Assembly: GCA_013398175.1 (NCBI GenBank)
Contig: VZRZ01004327.1
Span: 439,109-503,108, forward strand
DNA: 64,000 nucleotides
Direction: 5' to 3'
From: Climacteris rufus
Lineage: Eukaryota; Chordata; Aves; Passeriformes; Climacteridae
The translations under genes and the position numbers were made by a program. Position 1 is the stretch's first letter. Every line of letters starts with the position of its first letter. Of the stretch, positions 1 to 12,798 are shown in pieces. Under the pieces are notes generated by a model, which was not told the origin of the DNA, made no database searches, and saw only the letters and a program-made list of their open reading frames with translations.

Positions 1-1604
1 AAGAGTTCATCTTTCTCATTCTTCCTCTGCATAGTTCCTCTGAAATCTTCAAACACACATATAATTTGGGGAAATGGGTTCTATTGTTATTCATTTAACA
101 GGCTTTAAGATCATATATGCATAGGTTTTGGTTTTAAAAAATCTATTTTTTTTTTTCCTTAAACGGTGATATGTAGTATATTAAGGTTAATAGGAGGTTT
201 ATTATTCTACCATAACATTTTATAGTATAACAAATTAAATGTATTCTTCAAAGCTTTCCTTAATTTTTTTGTCATGAACTCTTGCAATAATGCTAAATGA
301 ATTCATAATGATAAGACATTTAAGATAATGAAAAACAATACATTTTAAATTTTAAGCCTTAATTATTCATTATGAATCAATTCTAATAATACTGGCAATG
401 TATTCAGCAGATATCCCTGTAGTTGTGATAGGTCTCAGTAATCTAATTACCATATAATTTAATGGACATTTTCTTTATCTTGGTTGTGATGAAAAGGGTT
501 ATTTTAAAAAGGATCGCATTAATATTTTCAAGATTGCTTTTCAAATAGTGTTTCAAATGTATTTCTCAACTCTACGAGAAGTTTAGAGTAGTCCACAGTT
601 AATATACACCAGGAGTCCTTAAAAGACTTTCACTGTAGTTTATCGCAGTTAGGTCTACCAATTCTTGATTTCAATGTTAAACAGGGACAGCAATTTCAGA
701 TTACTTTAGCTGCCAGACACATTATTTTCATTCAGAAGATAAACTCCAACCAACTTCAGAGGAACAAGATCAAGACCTTTGTGGGCAAATAATCACCCAT
801 GAATAAGAAACTCTCTGATATAAAAGATTATCACACTCCTTCCTTGGCAAAAGAGGCAAGCACTTATCCAACAATTGCATACTCAAAAATCCTTTCTTTG
901 TTTAAATAATTATCTGCAGCCCTAGACTACACTAGCAGTGTCTTAAACAAGTGTGTAAGTAATGAAGGTCACTCAAGTGTTAAAGGATAATTGCATTGCG
1001 CTTTGATTTGCATGACCTTTAGGTGTGCTCAGAATATCATTGTTATTGCATGTAGACAACAATCTTATTTATCTGAAAATCTGGAGTGGATTAAAGGGCA
1101 GTTACAGCTATCTTAGTAATTAAAAAAGTTTGATGGGGCCACACCTTAGATGCATCCTCTATGTATTTGCTAATGTTCCATATTGATCACGTGAATATTG
1201 GATAACACAAGTTCAGCAGACTACATAGGACCTACAAATGTGCCAAAGCAGCAATTACTGAATCAGAAATTATCAAAAAGAGTTCACTGAGGCTGAATAT
1301 GGATAACTAGGAAGAGTGGTAATTCTCCGTGCTCTCCTGACAGTACATCCATCTGAAGAAAGAATGGCAGCATTTTTAAAACAGAAGTCAGAACAACTTC
1401 TCTGAAATGAATCATAAACCTTTTAAATTCTTCACTGACTCATTTATTATTTTAACAGAGTAAGCATCTGACATAGGATATAGTGTAGACAACTTCCTTT
1501 TGAGAGGAAAATATCATGTACATGGATTCATTTATCACAAGATTACAGTAATTCAGGGGTTTGAATTAAGGGCTAACTGATTAACACATATACGGTGCCT
1601 TATC
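1..1604. other. AT-rich non-coding stretch, nothing recognised
   Basis: There is no open frame of 60 codons or more on either strand, and no CR1 end, LTR terminus or tandem array was seen. Short A- and T-runs are the only structure. Old, diverged repeats could be present but are not recognisable by eye. Confidence 0.6.
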
Positions 1605-1955
1605 TGTTAGGAACTAAAACAGAAGCCACACAAAATTAGGAGAGTAAAAATGCAGTTATATTTATTGAAGGGCCTCCAGGTACATTTAGGGCAGACAGAG
1701 CTCCCCCAGTAGCTTCACCCTAAATGGACGACAGGTCACGGGATTTCATAGTTTTATAAGTTTAGTACATTAGCATATTGGGGTTTAATCTTCCAATTAC
1801 AGCTTCAGGTAATGGAGTAATTAACCCCCAATCTCCTCCCCCCCCATGCCACTTTTGTTTACATTTGTTGTAGCCTGAGACTGTAAGATGTCCTTGGGTC
1901 TCAGACCTGGAGAGGAGTTATTTTGTCTAACCAAGTGGGAAACCAGTAGCTAACA
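1605..1955 (-). mobile_element. solo ERV LTR, minus strand
   Basis: On the minus strand the element starts TGTTAGCTACTGG and ends GTTCCTAACA, so both ends have the TG...CA retroviral form and are short inverted repeats of each other. A poly(A) signal AATAAA on the minus strand lies at 1661-1666, close to the 3' end as expected for the R region. The block just before that signal (ctgtctgccctaaat, then aggcccttcaaataaa-like sequence) recurs in the LTR at 61490-61762, so the two belong to related families. No clean TSD was found; the flanks are ttatc and cttta. No internal retroviral sequence follows, so it is a solo LTR. The class is uncertain. Confidence 0.72.
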
Positions 1956-3667
1956 CTTTATACATGGAATTTAGAGTTTTACACTAAAGAATTGCAGGAT
2001 CACAAATGCATGAAAAATATAAAAGCTAAAATCCTAAGGCATGATACAGAATCCAGTCCAAGAAGACTAAACAGAGTTATTGACAGCAACAAGCATCTGT
2101 TTTTCTCTTTGTGAATCTGAAAAAATTCAGCAACTCCTGTTATAGATCTGACCTTTCACTTACATTGAACAGAGATAAACCAGCAAATAAATTCCATGCT
2201 CTCTAAAAAAATCATCAGTTTGTACTTTGTATGTGCAAGCACCTATGTATTGTCCTATGTAATGAATGTATACCCTGTACATATGGAATTTAAACAGTGC
2301 TATAAAAAGTGATGGCTTTCATAGTTTCAAATTTCTCACAACAGGTTTATGCCATTTAATTCACAGTGCAAGAAGTAAGAATTTCTTAAATAAATAGTTA
2401 AATCTTTACAATATTCTCTACCATCTCTACTGTTAGCAAAATCTGCTAGGCTCTGTATGCATTTCACTCAGAGCCCTGGCTCTGAGCATCCTAACAGCTT
2501 TTTCTGTCTGGTGTAAAATATTTTTTTCGACTCAGGCCCGTTAACTTATACATGGACAGTATGAACTTTTAAAAGTTCCACCCAAATAACATTTAGACAT
2601 TCATAATATACAGAAATAAACCACAACACAACACCTCTGAATGAACACAAGGTCGTATGTGATATTAGATTACTATAGAGTTTATTGTCTATGACCAGTG
2701 TTTCTTTTAATGAGAATAATAACTGAGAATTTTTTTTAATAAATTAAATTAAGTTGTTATAGTGAAATACAAACAATAAATGACTTTTGGTTTCTCATAA
2801 CTCTCAGTGTCTATCTCTGGACAGTTCACACATGGTAGTACATCATTCACCAACATTTTTTCCCAGGGACAATCATGATGAAGACAAACACCCGTAATCC
2901 CCCAAAGGAAACTTTCTACTTTCAAATTGTTGTCTCCCTTTAATGGGCAAATATGTGTTGATATCCTATGTGATGTCCTCAGAGATTAGTCTCAAGGCAT
3001 GCATGTGAGCCACTGCTGACTTAAGCTCCTAACTCCACTGCTTAGATTCAACAGTGTCACATAAAATCTGATCTTCTGTCCTTTTGTGCAGATGTTAACT
3101 TGAATGTATTTTCAAAGAGTTCCTCTGGCTGATGAACAGGTAACAGCTGAAGTTAAGATTTGGAGAGCGATTATTGGTTGCTAAATGAGATTTCGGTGTA
3201 CTGCACTGAATGTCCATGAACAATTTATTAAATCCAATAGATCAAAAATACAAAGCAAAGTAACTTGTGTAAAATTTGCAATTCTGAATCTGCAGACTTA
3301 TAAATATCATAAAATGGTGTTAAAATACCCCACTGAGTTACTCTAGCTCATACCACAAAGACTACAATAAAAAGCTATCATTAAATTGTCAGAACAGTAA
3401 CAATATTTGTGGCCTCATTACTAAAGAAAGTATCAAAAGCTCTAGGCTCCACATAGCATAGACCTTTGTAAGCTAAATTAATTCACATAGAGTTTGCAAT
3501 ACAGGCTTCAGCTACAGCTGATGACACCTGGTATTGAGAAAGCTGATATCCTTTCCAAGCTACTGATGTTACTTTCAATATTATAAAGCATGAGGAGAGT
3601 TTTTGCAAATCAAGTGGTTACCATATTCTCTTGTACTATGTTGCACATATCCCATATATATGCACAG

Positions 3668-3732
3668 AGATATATATATACATCCACATACAAATATGTG
3701 TTTGGTGCATGTTCAGTGTGTGTATGTGTGTA
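3668..3732. repeat. degenerate TA/CA/TG simple repeat
   Basis: The stretch begins with five or more TA units, passes through mixed CA/TA steps and ends in TG-rich sequence (gtgtgtatgtgtg). A second short TG run lies at 3857-3868. It is low-complexity and probably unstable in length. Confidence 0.7.
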
Positions 3733-4612
3733 TTAATAAACACAGGTTCATTTTTATATACCATAAATCTTCAAGATTCTCTGCAGATCAAAGATCTTAG
3801 TTTATTATTGTTATTTCCCCTGACTGTTTGGCACAGTGGAATTTATTCTCATATTGTGTGTGTGTGACTAATGACCCAATTCACTTTCTTATTAGTCTTG
3901 TAGACAACAAACGTATATTTTAATTTTTACTTATTTTTTTCACAAAGGCAAGAGCTGCATTTTAACTTAAGAGTTCTGGTATAAGTCTTCTATTTCTGTC
4001 ATGTGGACATGAAGAATTTGAAGCAATCAAAGTTTGTCAGTTGTAGTGAATATGATGAAAAATAGGAATATATACAAGTTAAACATATATCAGAACAATT
4101 CACAATGTCTGCTTCAAGCACTCAGTATGGATAACTAATATTTGGAAGACGAGGTCCGCAGCAGTGAAATCCACTTCATAAAAAAATCCCAAACACTTGG
4201 CAATTGCTAAACATGCATGGTCTTGATTGTTCCTTTTAGAGAATAGAGCTTTTGGGGCATCTCTGAAGCCTGGATTCCCCACAAGATGCTTAAAGGTGTG
4301 GTTTATGACTACGTGTTTTTTGTTTCTCATATTCTTTTTATCCGAGAAAAAGCTAGTATAGGTGGTAAGAAGTTGTTTTTAAAATGATACTGAGAAAGTT
4401 TTAACAATGTAAGATGAAATTTCCCTGACATATCCAGATATATTGTATTATGAAAAAAATTTTAGGAGAGAAATTGGCAACTGCCCAGTGTATGTCACTG
4501 AATCTCTATTCTTTTATGTTCACACACCAGCATAGAGTCAGACCTTGCATTTGAACCACAACTGCTTGCAGCACATGTGCAAAACAAAACAGTTTAAAAC
4601 AGACTTAAGGAA

Positions 4613-4630
4613 GGGGAGGGAGGGAAAGGG
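4613..4630 (+). other. putative G-quadruplex motif
   Basis: Four runs of at least three G are separated by loops of 1, 1 and 3 bases (GGGGAGGGAGGGAAAGGG), the canonical four-tract form. A further GGGG run lies at 4637-4640. It sits in a purine-rich tract inside otherwise AT-rich DNA. Folding is inferred from the pattern only. Confidence 0.6.
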
Positions 4631-4925
4631 AGAGATGGGGACCCAGGAGGTCTAAATGTTTTCCTAACTGCACAACCATTTTTCTTGGGTAGAAAATGGA
4701 ATTATGGTCACTGGACAAATCATTAGGGAGGCACCCCATTTCTTTAGAAAAATTAGAGAGGAAGTAATGACTAAGGTCTTTTAGGTCATATGGTATTTGA
4801 ATAGTTATTTGTTCATTCCCTATTGGGATACATGATTTAAAGGAAGAACATAAAACTGGACCTATGGGATCGCCAGTGTTTTTGTCACCTAGTTAGTCAT
4901 CAGCTTCTACTTCTACACCATTAAA

Positions 4926-5016
4926 TCTCTTCTCTTCTCTTCTCTTCTCTTCTCTTCTCTTCTCTTCTCTTCTCTTCTCTTCTCTTCTCTTCTCTTCTCT
5001 TCTCTTCTCTTCTCTT
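4926..5016. repeat. pure (TTCTC)n pentanucleotide microsatellite
   Basis: About 18 uninterrupted copies of the pentamer TTCTC run for 91 bases, with T-rich sequence after it. The strand is entirely pyrimidine, so the array is a mirror-repeat polypurine/polypyrimidine tract. The lack of interruptions suggests recent expansion and likely length polymorphism. Confidence 0.97.
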
Positions 5017-8000
5017 TTTAATCTATATTTCTACTCACCTAATTCCTCTGTCTCCCCAACCCTCAAGTGCAATAACAAGATACTGCTGATCATGTAAAGC
5101 AAGGTCTTAACCAGGTACTCCTTCCACTGTTATCCAAGCGCAAGAGTATCTCTTGCCCTCTGTGGAAGAAAAATATCCAAGACACATCTTCTACTTATGT
5201 ATAGTAATCAATAATTTTTTAGGTATGGAAAGCTTCAGTGGAGATGTTTGTATGAATGTACAAATGCAATTTTCAAGACTGATCTGGAAAATGTGTTGTG
5301 GGGAAAGTAGAGAGTTAAAGGCTTGTTCTAACTAAACTGACACCTTGGTCTTGTAAGCCTCTGAAAATTATACAATAAACAAGTCATTGTGCACTCAGTG
5401 CAACTGCTGTGAAGATAGGTGAGGATGTGACAGACCTTTCTTGACTAAACTGGATAGAAACACCTATAAAAGCCATTCTGTGAACAGTTGCTAAGTTCAA
5501 GAGGCTTCACAAAACAAAAAAGTTCTATTTTTACAGTTATATCAATTTATAAGTTAGTATTCCATTTTTTCAAATCCCAACTGGCAGATATATGTGTGTT
5601 TATTTGAAAAATTGCATATAACTATGTATATGTGACTGCCTTTTGCATATGATGCAGATTTCAGTTAAATCTGTCTGTTTTCTTTACATTCTGTATGGAA
5701 ACTTTTGAACAGAACCTAAGTGAATCATCTTTAGGAAGTGCAAAATTATGTCTGACAGCTTTAAAAATTACTGTTACTGGCTAGTAGTCAAAACCTTAGT
5801 CTATTTAATCATAGGCTTCTGTTTTATGCAAAGTTTTCTACGAAATATTTACATGTACTATTTAAGCACACATGTTTTTGTATGCTGGATAGTTTCCATC
5901 TTCTGTATTTTTCCAGATTAACAATATGGAAATTGGCATGAGGTTGGTCACAACCTGGCCTTCCTCTGTGGGAGGCCTATTACTCTGCATCAGAATAGCT
6001 ACTTTTCATGTGCACTATTTCTTCTTGCAGATGGACTCAAATCACATGAATACCATTTGACAAGGACATCTTCTGCTAGGCTTGAACAAGTAGATAATTT
6101 AGTCTGCATTCTGCATGGTGGACTCTCACTGTCTTGCAGATCTCTGTAACTATACTAGTACAGTGCAAAGACTTTAAAACGTTGTATAACAATTATTTAC
6201 TTTCCAGTTCTTTTCCCTGGTAAATCTGTTTTAAAGTACAGACATGTGAAAGGAGATCCAAAACAATGACAACTTTTACAATGTGTTATGAAAAATGCAG
6301 CTGACAGTACTGGGCTTCTTCTGCAAATGCCAAGAAAGGATTACAAGCAAATCAAGCAGACAAACATCAGGCAGTGAAAAGATGTAGTTAAACTAAAGGG
6401 CAGTAGTGGCACAAGGGTAGGTGAAAACAAACTGTCAATAAATAAACAGAGATTGATAGCCATGACAAGAACAATGTAGAAGAATAAGATCATGAAACAG
6501 TTTTCTAAATAGAAATCAACACAGTGTTATCTGCTTTGAAAGCAGAAGTCATTTAGTGCTTGAAAAATCTTACAAAAGGTGAATATCAACATTAGCCCTG
6601 AAGAGCATGAAATTGGATCTTAAAGTAAGCCTCCAAAGTCAAGAATTTTGCAAATCCCAGCAATACTTTTATTTGTCTTGTTTATTAACAGAAAGTCTTA
6701 CGGGCTTCCATTAGACAAGACAGTGATCGGTTTTAAATGTTTCAGCCACAAGTCAACACTGTTCATGATGCTTCAGAGTCTTCTAGTAACTTTTCCTCCA
6801 TAACATTTTTTTCAGCGGAGGTAATATGAAACCAACCAAAAAATAAAATGTGTCTCACTTCATTCTGAAAGAAGTCCACAGGCAATTTTCTACATAATAT
6901 TATTGAATTCATTACAAGATTTTCTGTTAAAAAAATGACAACTTTTCAAAGCTATGTCAGTTCTTCAAATGAGTAGTTGTTATGGAAGCTGGTTAGACAG
7001 TATTTAGGATGCTGAAAATTTTCAAAACATTAGAAAAAAACTAGTCCTTCAACATTCATGGCAACTATTTTAAATCATTGCATCATATTTAGAAGATCAG
7101 ACTGAGTAATTTGGCTCACTGTCTTTAGGAGAAAAACCACTTTTTCATAATGTTTGTAGGTTTCAACGCAATATAAATAGTTACTACTTCTTTAAAAATA
7201 TAACGTAAGATTAGGTGTAAAACCAAAATGCAAGTGCTCATTTGAAAGATGATGTTTATAGAGTTTATATTTTTTACACATGGGAATATAGAATCCATTT
7301 CAAATGTGACTCTAAACCTGAACTGCACCAAATGATGACTTATTTTTTTCCTATTGAGAGTACAATTATTACATTTAATGATATAAATATCAATCTGAAA
7401 AAGTCTGATTTCAATATTTGTTTTCTAAACAGTGTCCAATTAATGATCAGAACACAGTGTAATAAAACAAGATCTAATCAATGCAAATCAATTCTATACA
7501 CATATGTAGGTTAACAGGAAACATGACAGAAAAGTTGTTCAAAAAGCACCCTAACTTGATGAAAGGCTCTCTTGGTTTCCACATAAACATAAAACAGGGC
7601 CTTTAGGCCATCTTATTAGAGTCTTAAAAACAGTGCATCGAAAGTAATATGGGCTGAGATGGTCTGGTTTTCTGTACAATTACAGTTAAAACTGATTTTT
7701 AGAAAGTATTTCTGTACTGAAGTTAACCAGAAAATCTAAATCTCATTTTAAATTCTATTGTTAAGTCCAAGAAACTGCCAAGCGTGATGTGTCTAGCATT
7801 GTTAGCTCTACTATATATTGAAATACATCAATGCAAATGAACTGACTAGTCATGAATTGCAAAACAGCTAGTAATATATTGCTAAGGGCAAGTTTTCCTT
7901 GTTATGCTTCCTATGAGAATTTCATTCTTTGGAATGCCATTCATAGTATATGGTATTTACATAACAATCTTACCTTGAAAAGGAGGTTTTTAAATTCTTG

Positions 8001-8470
8001 ATCTTGGAGGTAGTCACATACATAGTATGGGTACACTTTTTGCTAATATTTTTTAATGCTCCTAACCACCAGAGCGTCAGAGTAACTGATTGTGCTGTAA
8101 AACAAAAAAATCTGAAGGTAACATATTTGATTGGAATATCAAGGCACTAAGAGATGAAATGGACTTTCAAAGGCATGCAGCAAGTCTTTTACTCTTAAGG
8201 GGATTTGAGCAGGATTCTGCTTCCATGAAAAGCATTGTGCCATCCTTCCTCTTGATTTAGTAGTTGGTAAATTAAATATTAGACAAAGTTACAGAGCCTT
8301 TGGGCAACAAAGGTGAAATCGTGTTTGGAACATGGCTGAAGGCATTTGTCTGGAATTTACAGTACCTGAACACAATCAAGACAATACAGACTTCTAGAAG
8401 TTCTGAAAAATTTGTTATGGAAACACCATGTGCTCTTTTGAAGGCATCCCACAGGTCAAGTGCTAATCAG
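5017..8470. other. AT-rich non-coding stretch, nothing recognised
   Basis: Open frames of 60-90 codons at 5153-5335, 7125-7331 and 7242-7514 lack known domains, and the last two overlap on opposite strands. No CR1, LTR or tandem structure was recognised. Confidence 0.55.
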
Positions 8471-8780
8471 TGACAGAGTTTCTCAGATAGGAACCTGCTC
8501 AGCCCGAACAGCTGCTGGAGACACAGGCTGGCCCTGACCCCTCTGTATGGCAGCACGCAGCAGCATTCTTCACACATGCCACACACTCAGCCCAGCAGCC
8601 CTATTCCACTACTTCACTTTGATTTTCTGTTCACTCCTGTTCCCATCACCTCAGTGCACACAGGCCAGAACATCCCAGAACAGTGTGCGCAGTAGTCTGA
8701 CATCATTCATGGGCCCAAAAGACCCTGGTCTCAGGATGGGGGAGCAAGAAAATGGAAATACTTGTCAGATGTGTAAATGG
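8471..8780. other. locally GC-richer unassigned segment
   Basis: Base composition is visibly richer in C and G than the surroundings from about 8490 to 8750. An 85-codon open frame (8547-8804, plus) spans it but has no motif I recognise. It could be an old repeat or a conserved non-coding element. Confidence 0.3.
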
Positions 8781-11700
8781 AAAATCAGAACTCAAATAAT
8801 TTAGCAAACATAATAAGTAAATGTAGAAGTTAGTCAAAATTAAACATAAGAAAGGAAATTACAGGATTCAGTTTAATATTCTGAGTTACACAGGTGCTCA
8901 TTCACCCTGTTTACAGTGCCTGTAAGGACAGTGTAGCTTTAGATATCTACACACTTTTTCTGCCTCAAAGCACTTCCCTTGGGCAGTGCTCAAAAGGAAA
9001 TAAAAGGAAAAATTCTTGCTTATTCTCACTCTGTGACTCTAGGGAGTTTTTGACCTGTCAAAAGGTTTCATTTTTCTTTTTATATGTTCTGCTGACTAGC
9101 GCTCTGCACTCTTCTACTTTGCTTTTGTCTTCTCCCCTCTTCTAAACCTCCATAAGCTCCAATTTGCCACTGTCAGAATTTCAAAGCCCTTCTGCAGCTT
9201 AAAATAATTGTGAGAGGTCTGACTTTGGCACTGCTGTAGTAATGCTGCCGAACCCTGCCAGATTTTTTAAAGGAAGCAAATATTTAGAGCTTGGGAAAAA
9301 ACCCAAAACCAACAAGTTTTCAAAGGTATCCCATTAAGAATGACACAGACGTCTCTAAGTAACAAAGAAATAAATGTCAAATAAGCAGCTAAGAAAGAAA
9401 AAAATAAAAATCAAACTGGAACATCAGCACTTTTAAGTTTTTCCAGAAATGAAAGCATCATATGTGAAAAATCTCTCTGAGGTCTGATGTCAATTAAATA
9501 TGCATGAACTAATGTAGTGGTTGGTCCATTATAGAGGCTTTATAATCTCCTGTTGAACCAGAAATGCATCAGTGGCTTTAAACGACCTACATGTTCTTTT
9601 GTGGTTCTGGGCCTGATACAGTTTTGACAAAGAAAGACGGTGATTCATTTTCAATTTCATATTTGGAGCCCAGCTTCTGGAAGACAGATAGAAATAAACA
9701 TCAGAGATCCTGATAGTCTACATTTATTTAAGTTTGGGGAAACGTTTTTCTCTTAATACCTACCTTGAAGCTGCTGTGATTTTATATACATTCTCAAACT
9801 GGTGTGCTCTAACAAGTTACCATTCAACAGCTAAGGTGGATTAGTTAGAGTGATACATGCTCTTACCCAGTTTCAAATAAAAACTAATTTTAGTTGAGTA
9901 GAAAGGTATTTTGTAATACCCACTTATTCTTTTTCCCCTATCAGTTGTTTCCTTGGATTTTAATTTAAAACCCCTAATTTTTCAAGTTGTATAAGTATAT
10001 TCTTTTACCATCTCTCTTCCTTTATGTGTCTTACAATAAATCTTGATTTATCATCATAATTAAAAATAGACAAGGAACACTCAATTCTAGTTATTTCTTC
10101 TGTATTATTCCTTTCATCATTCCTATATCACCCCTCTACCTCACTGCTAACAGGAGGGAGGTCTACTTCTGCTAGACAGACCTGAACAATGTCATTTAGA
10201 ACCTCCTATACTTAATAATATTGGCTTAATTGAAGTCACATTTGTAAGAATGGATGTAGATTCTTGCTGCTTTTTGAGGGAAATGCCTATTTTTATTCCT
10301 CCATTTAAAACAGGCAATATTGCTGAGAGGAAAAATAAAGGAGCAGAAAGAAGATCAGGAAATTTTGGATAGAGTCTTCCAAAACGGCATATAGAAATCC
10401 TTTTCTTAGTGTCAGTGGCCAGCATACATAATTACACTGATGCTGGTCTAAGAGAAGTATGTGTTGTTCTCATCGACGAGTACTCTGACTGAGCATAGCT
10501 GACTCCTGAATTATGAACAGATTTCCATCACCTTGATGAATGCATAATAAGTGAACTGACAGTGTGGCTTACATTTTCACAATTCTCAAGTTCTGCAGTA
10601 ATTGCTCTGGAAATGCTGTTTGTTGTGAATAAATGCTCTTTGTTGTAAAGTAAGAAAACTGAGGGTAAAAATGCATATTTTGCTTTTTTTTCTTATATTT
10701 TTTTTTCTGAATATTTTTGAAGCCTGATTACTTGTGATAAGAATAAATTCAGAATAAAAACCGTGTTTATTCATGACAACAATTTGGTGTATTTTTCACA
10801 TAGTGTAAAAAAGGGAGGAGAGATCTGTATTAAACAGTCTTGGATCTTTTCCCAACAATACTTTATGCTGCAGCCCAACACATTGGCATTAGACCATTAT
10901 ATCACGAGTAAGAAATCAGAATATTTCAGGTCTGTTGAACACTGTGAATGTTTCACAGTTGATTAGATTAAACTGCTAAAATGCAGAGGTTTTTCTATGC
11001 TGACAAAAATATCCAGTGTTTAGTGGTCCTCAAATTCTTACTTTCACCTGTGCAGATTGCTCATCTAGCAAATAAGATAACCCACATCAGTTAGCACATG
11101 GCCTGTTAACAGGCAGTGTCATTATGATTATGCTGTTTTGTTTACAAGAGAATGCTGCTTTTTTTAATTTTATTTTTTCCTTTTTTTCTTTTTTTTTTTT
11201 TTTTTTAAGAAAACTGTGTTTAAAATAGCTTGGATAGGCAGCTTTTTAATTAGAAGGCTCCCATACTACACACAGAAAGAAAATGTGTTTCTAGTAACAG
11301 CAGTGATTGTGTGGAATACATTAAAGGAATAAGCTGAGTAAACCAGCATAAATTTTTCACAGTCAATTCACAAAAACTATCAGTAAAGAAGAAACCTCTC
11401 CAAATGTCTTTGAAGAAAACATAAATCTCTAAGAAAACAATCTACAGATAAACTTGCTCTTTTAGCTTTCAGTTTTTATGTAGACAGTCCTACAGCACAG
11501 ATCTAACGGTCAGCAATATGACAAAAGAAAACCTTCTTCTTTTCTGGTACTTTGAGATGTTAAGATAATTATTCATAGCCTGATGCACAGAAATAATTCT
11601 AAATGTAGTCACTTTGGTCTCCAAAATAACATCAACTTCATTTGAAAAAAGATATTTAATCATAAACCTAAGACCAAAGAAGACAGAAGAATAGTTATAA

Positions 11701-11979
11701 AATGGATCCTGAGAGAAAAACAACAGTTTCCACATCCTGCAGTGGAGGATATGTAAATATGTAGGATAATCATTGGATGAAAAAATGGTGACCACAAAAA
11801 ACACATTCATTGAAAAGGAACCTTTGATTCTGTTGACCATAATTTCTTGTTTTGCCCCCCTCCACATTCAGACAATTTTTGTTTGCTTTCTCAGTACCCT
11901 GACTTGCATTTTCAGCCTCAGAAAGCAATACTATTTCTGAACCCAACTGTCTATAACTGACCACTCAGCTGTCCTTCAG
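8781..11979. other. AT-rich non-coding stretch with poly-T tract
   Basis: No gene or repeat family was recognised. A T-rich tract (about 50 bases, nearly all T with a few A and C) lies at 11158-11208. Open frames at 10192-10425, 10586-10774 and 11490-11867 show no domain signature and have the composition of AT-rich chance frames. Confidence 0.55.
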
Positions 11980-12476
11980 TGCCGCGGGTAGAGAGCGTCA
12001 GTAACTCGGAGCCTTTGCATCAGTCTCGTTTTCCTAAATGAAGCAACTCAGACCTCATCTAGACTCCGATCTGGAGGCGAGCCGGGCATCAGGACTCCCA
12101 CAGATCTAGGCTTAGCTCACGCACAGCGGTTTAATTTATGCAGGGAAGCAAAGAGACAAGAAAGGGTTCTTTTCCGCTTAGTGCCAGCAGGATTTTATTT
12201 ACTGGATCATGGAGGTGCGGTAAAAGACAAAATCAAAATGAAGGTCAGGGCGTTTTAAGACGGAGGCGAGGGGAGGGCAGTCGGGAGANACCAATGAGGT
12301 GTTCCCCTGGGCGGGGACAGCCCCTGCCGCCCTGGCCCGGGACAGCCCCTGCCGAGCCGGCAGCTGCCGCGCGGGGCGGGGAAAGGACCAGCACCATGCG
12401 GGGGGAGAAAGGACCGGCCGGTCCCGGCCCAGCGGGAATGGGTCCGGTCGCAAGCCACACCCAGAGGACCGCAACA
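11980..12476 (-). mobile_element. CpG-rich solo LTR, ERVK-like, copy 1
   Basis: The element runs from tgccgcgggtagag to ggaccgcaaca on the plus strand (TG...CA ends) and is flanked by a perfect 6-bp TSD CTTCAG at 11974-11979 and 12477-12482. A 6-bp duplication is typical of class II (ERVK-like) integration. Read on the minus strand it has a very GC- and CpG-rich U3, a TATA-like ttaaaac near 12254 and AATAAA at 12194-12199. About 215 bp remain after that signal, as R/U5. It is the same family as 36388-36944. No internal retroviral region adjoins it. A single undetermined base lies at 12289. Open frames inside (12138-12562) are by-products of the GC-rich sequence. Confidence 0.9.
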
Positions 12477-12482
12477 CTTCAG

Positions 12483-12798
12483 GACAAGTAAGTATAAGGT
12501 TGAGCAGTACAGAAGACACAGCTGGTGGAAGTGCTGTCAATGTCAGCGTTGATTTTAGGTGATTCTGGATTTAGGCAGCTTCCAATCTGCTTTTCTCTTA
12601 GTAGCCAATTCCAAGTGACTTCTGCTTTGCAAACTGGATTTTGGAGGGTCCATTCTTCCATTTTCTTTTTTTTCTTTTTTTCTGAAATTGACTCTTCGAG
12701 ATAGGTAAAAGCTGGTTCTGGATTTAAAAAATGGGACTTAAAAATATTTGGATTCTCCCCACTGTGATTTTTCTCCTGTTCTCATACATGAAGAATGC
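12483..12798. other. short unassigned spacer
   Basis: This lies between the LTR and a CR1 3' end. It includes a T-rich tract around 12661-12682. Nothing else was recognised. Confidence 0.5.

Larger units (their letters stand above)
1956..4925. other. AT-rich non-coding stretch with minor simple repeats
   Basis: No repeat family or exon was recognised. Small open frames at 3603-3867 (plus) and 4100-4330 (minus) overlap simple sequence or show no known motif. The stretch contains a TA/TG-rich segment and a G-rich purine tract, both listed separately. Confidence 0.55.

Noticed and set aside
4100..4330. 76-codon minus-strand frame in non-repeat sequence
   Set aside because: No domain, no signal peptide and no supporting splice or promoter context; the length is within chance for AT-rich DNA.
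12138..12562. Overlapping open frames on both strands rich in Pro, Gly and Arg
   Set aside because: They fall in the CpG-rich LTR (11980-12476), where GC-rich sequence lacks stops by chance. They also cross an undetermined base.
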